64,000 nucleotides of DNA from Phoronis australis (lineage: Eukaryota > Phoronida > Phoronidae). The notes beneath the pieces were generated by a model that ran no database searches, was not told the origin of the DNA, and saw only the letters and a list, made by a program, of their open reading frames with translations. The position numbers and the translations under genes were made by a program. The DNA lies in NCBI GenBank assembly GCA_002633005.1, contig NMRA01000222.1, positions 401,635-465,634 on the forward strand, read 5' to 3'. Each line of letters opens with the position of its first letter. Position 1 is the stretch's first letter. This document shows, piece by piece, positions 61,501-64,000 of this stretch.

Positions 61501-63560
61501 TCATCAGTGACGTCACATTATATAGGGTCTCGTTATCAACAGGACATCCGGCAACAGACACAGGGTACGTAAGGACATGAGGAGGGACAATTTGAGCACC
61601 GATGCCGATCCAAAAAGACAGGCCAAGACCAGTGGCTAAACCAACAATAGCTCCCTGGAGTTAGAACAAAAACACTGTCATGGTGATTCAACTTCTATGA
61701 GTCTAAGTCAATGCATCAGCGGGTGAAAACAACAAACGTCTGACAAGGCCATGACGTTTGAAGACGGGAAGCATAGCTATAGAGACAGAGAATGGCTATC
61801 AAATGACTTTATATACGTATAGTAGGGTGGCCATTTTGTTGTGTGGAATTGAGTGTTGTGGACCGTGCATGCCCGTCGGCTTAAGAAAGCACTAACTGTG
61901 AAACAGTTGAGTCGTTTTTGATGAAATAGGTACCGAAATGCTTGTATTTTCGTACTCTTCCCAGTGATACCAATTTCGGGGTATCTTAAAATTAAAATGA
62001 TCCTTTTACTATTTGTATCTAATGTACCAATTAACAGCTCCGAACGTGGTACCCCGGGTTTTTTTAGTCCTCCTGCTTTTTTGTTAGTAAAAGGTCCACA
62101 TCGTCGGCAATTCGAGCCTCCCATATTAAAGGCTAGGTGCGCGCATGAAAAAGGACAACCTGGGACACATAGCATTGCCAAAAAGAGATACATGATGTAG
62201 ATCTACCTGTAGTACACAAAGTGTGAAAATGATAACAGACCTTAGAAAGAATGTTTAAGGTCGCATAAATATGCTGCATAGCATGCAAATCAAACTTCAA
62301 GGATATGTTTCAACTGAGTCTTAGTTTACATACCAAATTAAAATGTATGAATCGAAGTAAGCCTAGTATAAATGAGTTTAAAAGCAACTTTTACAAATGA
62401 GCATTCGTCAGCCCAGACGAAAAACTACGAGCCTCTAATGCAAGTTCTTAGTCGATAAACCTTAGCAGCCAATGAAAATGATATGTTGCATCACCTGAAA
62501 ACAAGAGTTCTCTCTCGCTGGTTCATTGTAACCACGCGGACTCGATTTACGCTGTTTAGTACCGGCGAAAGCAGTAAATAGGTCAGCAAGCATCGAACTA
62601 AACCCCCTAAAAAATTCTGTCCGCTTCAGATAACTTGCGGTATTTTCTTCAAAAATGGGCATAAATCATAAATCACTTCTAAACTTATTTATTTCTGCAT
62701 CGAATGCTGGTAAATGTTTTGTTATTAATGCACAGTGCGTTTTACAGGGTGTCCTAAATTTACCACTACAGCAGTAGTGCTCTTAAGTCTATGCAGGTTA
62801 CACGCACATATCGTTTAGAACACACTGACCTATTCACTACGTTCGAAGTAACGAGCGTAAGTGTAGTCCACACGATTGCAGTAAGTCAACGCGAGAGATC
62901 TGTTCCTATCTGGTGATGTTATAATTATTTCTAATTGGCTGCCCCACGATGTGTTGTTTCTACGCACGCCAGGTGAGAAAGTCAGCAAGTGCGAGAATCG
63001 CCTCACCACTTCGCGAGGCACAACCTTCACGGTTCATNTTTGCTGCAGAAATGAGCTATGAGCTGGGTTAATTTTCGTTCGATGTGCATGGTTCTTCGTC
63101 TGCGCTCACCCTTATAGGCGAACAGTTTGACGATGATACCCCTTCACAGTACAAATTAACCATAGCACCACACTCGAATTACGTACCTGCCAGTTAGCCC
63201 AAGGAAAGATCATACCCAGCGTGAATACCCCGAGTAATGGACCGCCTATCATACCAAATAAGGCAAGAGCCGCCTGAAGCACACCACCTAGCTGAGCAGC
63301 CACAAATGTCAAGGCGATGCAGATGACGCCGTACACTATAGCTACAAAACAAATCCAATGTGAATAAAATCTTCAAGACGACGGTTACAAAAGACAGTTG
63401 AAAGAAAGTTACGTAGCGACATAGGGAAGGGTGAGAAGACTTACCCAAAATTTTCGACACCAGAGTCGCTCTTTCTTCGCTTATGTCTGGTTTGATATAG
63501 ATTTTCACGAGATCAGTCAGAGCCACGGCTGCCAACGAATTTAGGCCAGATGAAATTGTA
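55323..63560 (-). CDS. SLC5-family sodium-coupled transporter (SMCT/NIS-like), 3' part
   Basis: A sodium/solute symporter of the SLC5A5/6/8/12 group, which moves monocarboxylates, iodide or vitamins with Na+ across the plasma membrane. Minus-strand exons: 63560-63445, 63341-63187, 61654-61464, 57259-57159, 56623-56505, 55502-55323; phases all match, giving 286 residues plus stop. The first complete codons read [19 protein letters not shown], the Na2-site helix of this group; the leading Thr aligns with the Na+-binding Thr354 of human NIS. Four hydrophobic helices follow, including [13 protein letters not shown] loop with two N-glycosylation sequons (NET, NVT) precedes the last helix [20 protein letters not shown]. 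The cytoplasmic tail ends KTSL, a class I PDZ ligand. The 5' half is beyond the window. The exact substrate cannot be told from this half. Confidence 0.93.
55620..55710. repeat. GT/GC-rich simple repeat
   Basis: Degenerate (TGTG/CGTG)n tract inside the SLC5 intron before the last exon (intron 55503-56504), which otherwise shows nothing. Confidence 0.8.
56505..56623 (-). CDS. SLC5 transporter exon, juxtamembrane cytoplasmic segment
   Basis: Encodes (G)[19 protein letters not shown] through [13 protein letters not shown]. Acceptor TTTCAG|GG completes a Gly codon; donor GAG|GTTAGT. Confidence 0.9.
57159..57259 (-). CDS. SLC5 transporter exon, last membrane helix
   Basis: Encodes (R)[15 protein letters not shown] then [16 protein letters not shown]. 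Acceptor TTTTCAG, donor ACAG|GTGAGC. Confidence 0.92.
57260..61463 (-). other. SLC5 transporter intron (4.2 kb)
   Basis: The flanking exons join in phase 2 with continuous family similarity, so no exon is missing. A 149-codon plus-strand frame at 57746-58195 has no recognised domain and no splice partners. Confidence 0.75.
61464..61654 (-). CDS. SLC5 transporter exon, helix and glycosylated loop
   Basis: Encodes [20 protein letters not shown], then VPPHVLTYP and a Thr-rich outer loop with NET and NVT sequons. Donor CTAG|GTATGC, phase 2. Confidence 0.92.
61655..63186 (-). other. SLC5 transporter intron (1.5 kb)
   Basis: No exon or clear repeat seen; open frames up to about 138 codons have no recognised domain. 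One unresolved base (N) at 63038. Confidence 0.7.
63187..63341 (-). CDS. SLC5 transporter exon, two membrane helices
   Basis: Encodes (A)[16 protein letters not shown] and the conserved [16 protein letters not shown], ending FPWANWQ|GTACGT. Confidence 0.94.
63445..63560 (-). CDS. SLC5 transporter exon, Na+-site helix
   Basis: Encodes [38 protein letters not shown] and G (phase 1 exit). Acceptor TTCTTTAG|T enters in phase 2, so an upstream exon to the right of the window is required. Confidence 0.92.
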
Positions 63561-64000
63561 CTAAAGAAAATAAATATTAAGTGTGTTAAACAATGTGTGG
63601 ATCATAAAAAGTTAATAAGAAAACAATTCCCGTTTTTAAGACAATACGCCTTTCTCTAATTGCAATGTTGGCCTGAAAGGCTAAGGCTGCGGCGGACCCG
63701 CAGCCTGTCCTTAAAAGGGATACGACACAGCCATCGATACCCAACGATTTCCCCCAGGTCACAATTGTTTTTTCCACAATGGCCGGCAGCCGACACTGAT
63801 TTTTAGGTCTCGTCATCGATTCTTACGGTTCGATCAGAAGCAATATTCATTTAAACTGAACTTAGCGTACCCCGACTACAGGTAGGCGAACTCTCAAGTA
63901 ATTTTTAGGTCACGTGGTCACTAAGATACGTGATTTATAGTGCATTTCCAGATCCCGAGATAATTTTCCTCAGTGTGTCGCTATACGTAAACGGTCTTCT
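63561..64000 (-). other. SLC5 transporter intron running off the right edge
   Basis: The exon preceding the Na+-site helix was not found here, so the intron continues past the window. A 76-codon minus frame (63586-63816) does not resemble SLC5. Confidence 0.65.

Noticed and set aside
1-64000. CRISPR arrays, operons, prokaryotic signals
   Set aside because: The tandem repeats lack unique spacers and the genes are intron-bearing; nothing prokaryotic or viral was seen.

Overview
This is nuclear DNA from an invertebrate animal. Genes are split into short exons with GT/AG boundaries. Introns run from about 150 bp to 9 kb, intergenic DNA is AT-rich, and many short non-autonomous mobile elements are present. 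Paramyosin rules out a vertebrate, because vertebrates lack it. An animal malate synthase and an SLC5 monocarboxylate/iodide-type transporter fit a marine bilaterian. I lean towards an ambulacrarian (hemichordate or echinoderm) but cannot exclude a lophotrochozoan.

Layout. (1) 1-14623 holds no exon I can support. It contains tandem repeats, miniature inverted-repeat elements and a tRNA-like SINE fragment, and is probably a very large intron or the left flank of the next gene. (2) 14624-19304, minus strand: the first three coding exons of a malate synthase, including a likely mitochondrial presequence; the catalytic barrel lies to the left and was not found. (3) 19305-31207: intergenic DNA between two divergent genes, with several foldback elements. 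(4) 31208-52989, plus strand: a complete paramyosin gene with a TATA promoter. Its 14 constitutive positions and a choice of last exon give an 855-862 residue protein. (5) 52990-55322: convergent intergenic DNA. (6) 55323-63560, minus strand: the last six coding exons of an SLC5-family sodium-coupled transporter, ending in a PDZ ligand; its 5' half lies beyond the right edge.

The most interesting structure is in paramyosin. Exon 8 exists as two homologous copies (8a and 8b), each 133 nt with the same phases; using both would frameshift into a stop, so they should be mutually exclusive. After exon 14 there are three homologous alternative tail exons (15A, 15B, 15C). Each starts in the same phase with the same myosin-like coiled-coil end and closes with its own stop. 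In 15A and 15B a good splice donor follows a few bases after the stop, and a decayed fourth copy may lie between 15B and 15C. A possible alternative first exon sits in intron 1. One gene could therefore make at least six rod proteins that differ in one internal heptad block and in the assembly-controlling tailpiece.

The three genes are not an operon and have no evident joint pathway. Malate synthase and the SLC5 transporter could both touch acetate/monocarboxylate metabolism, but their proximity may be accidental.
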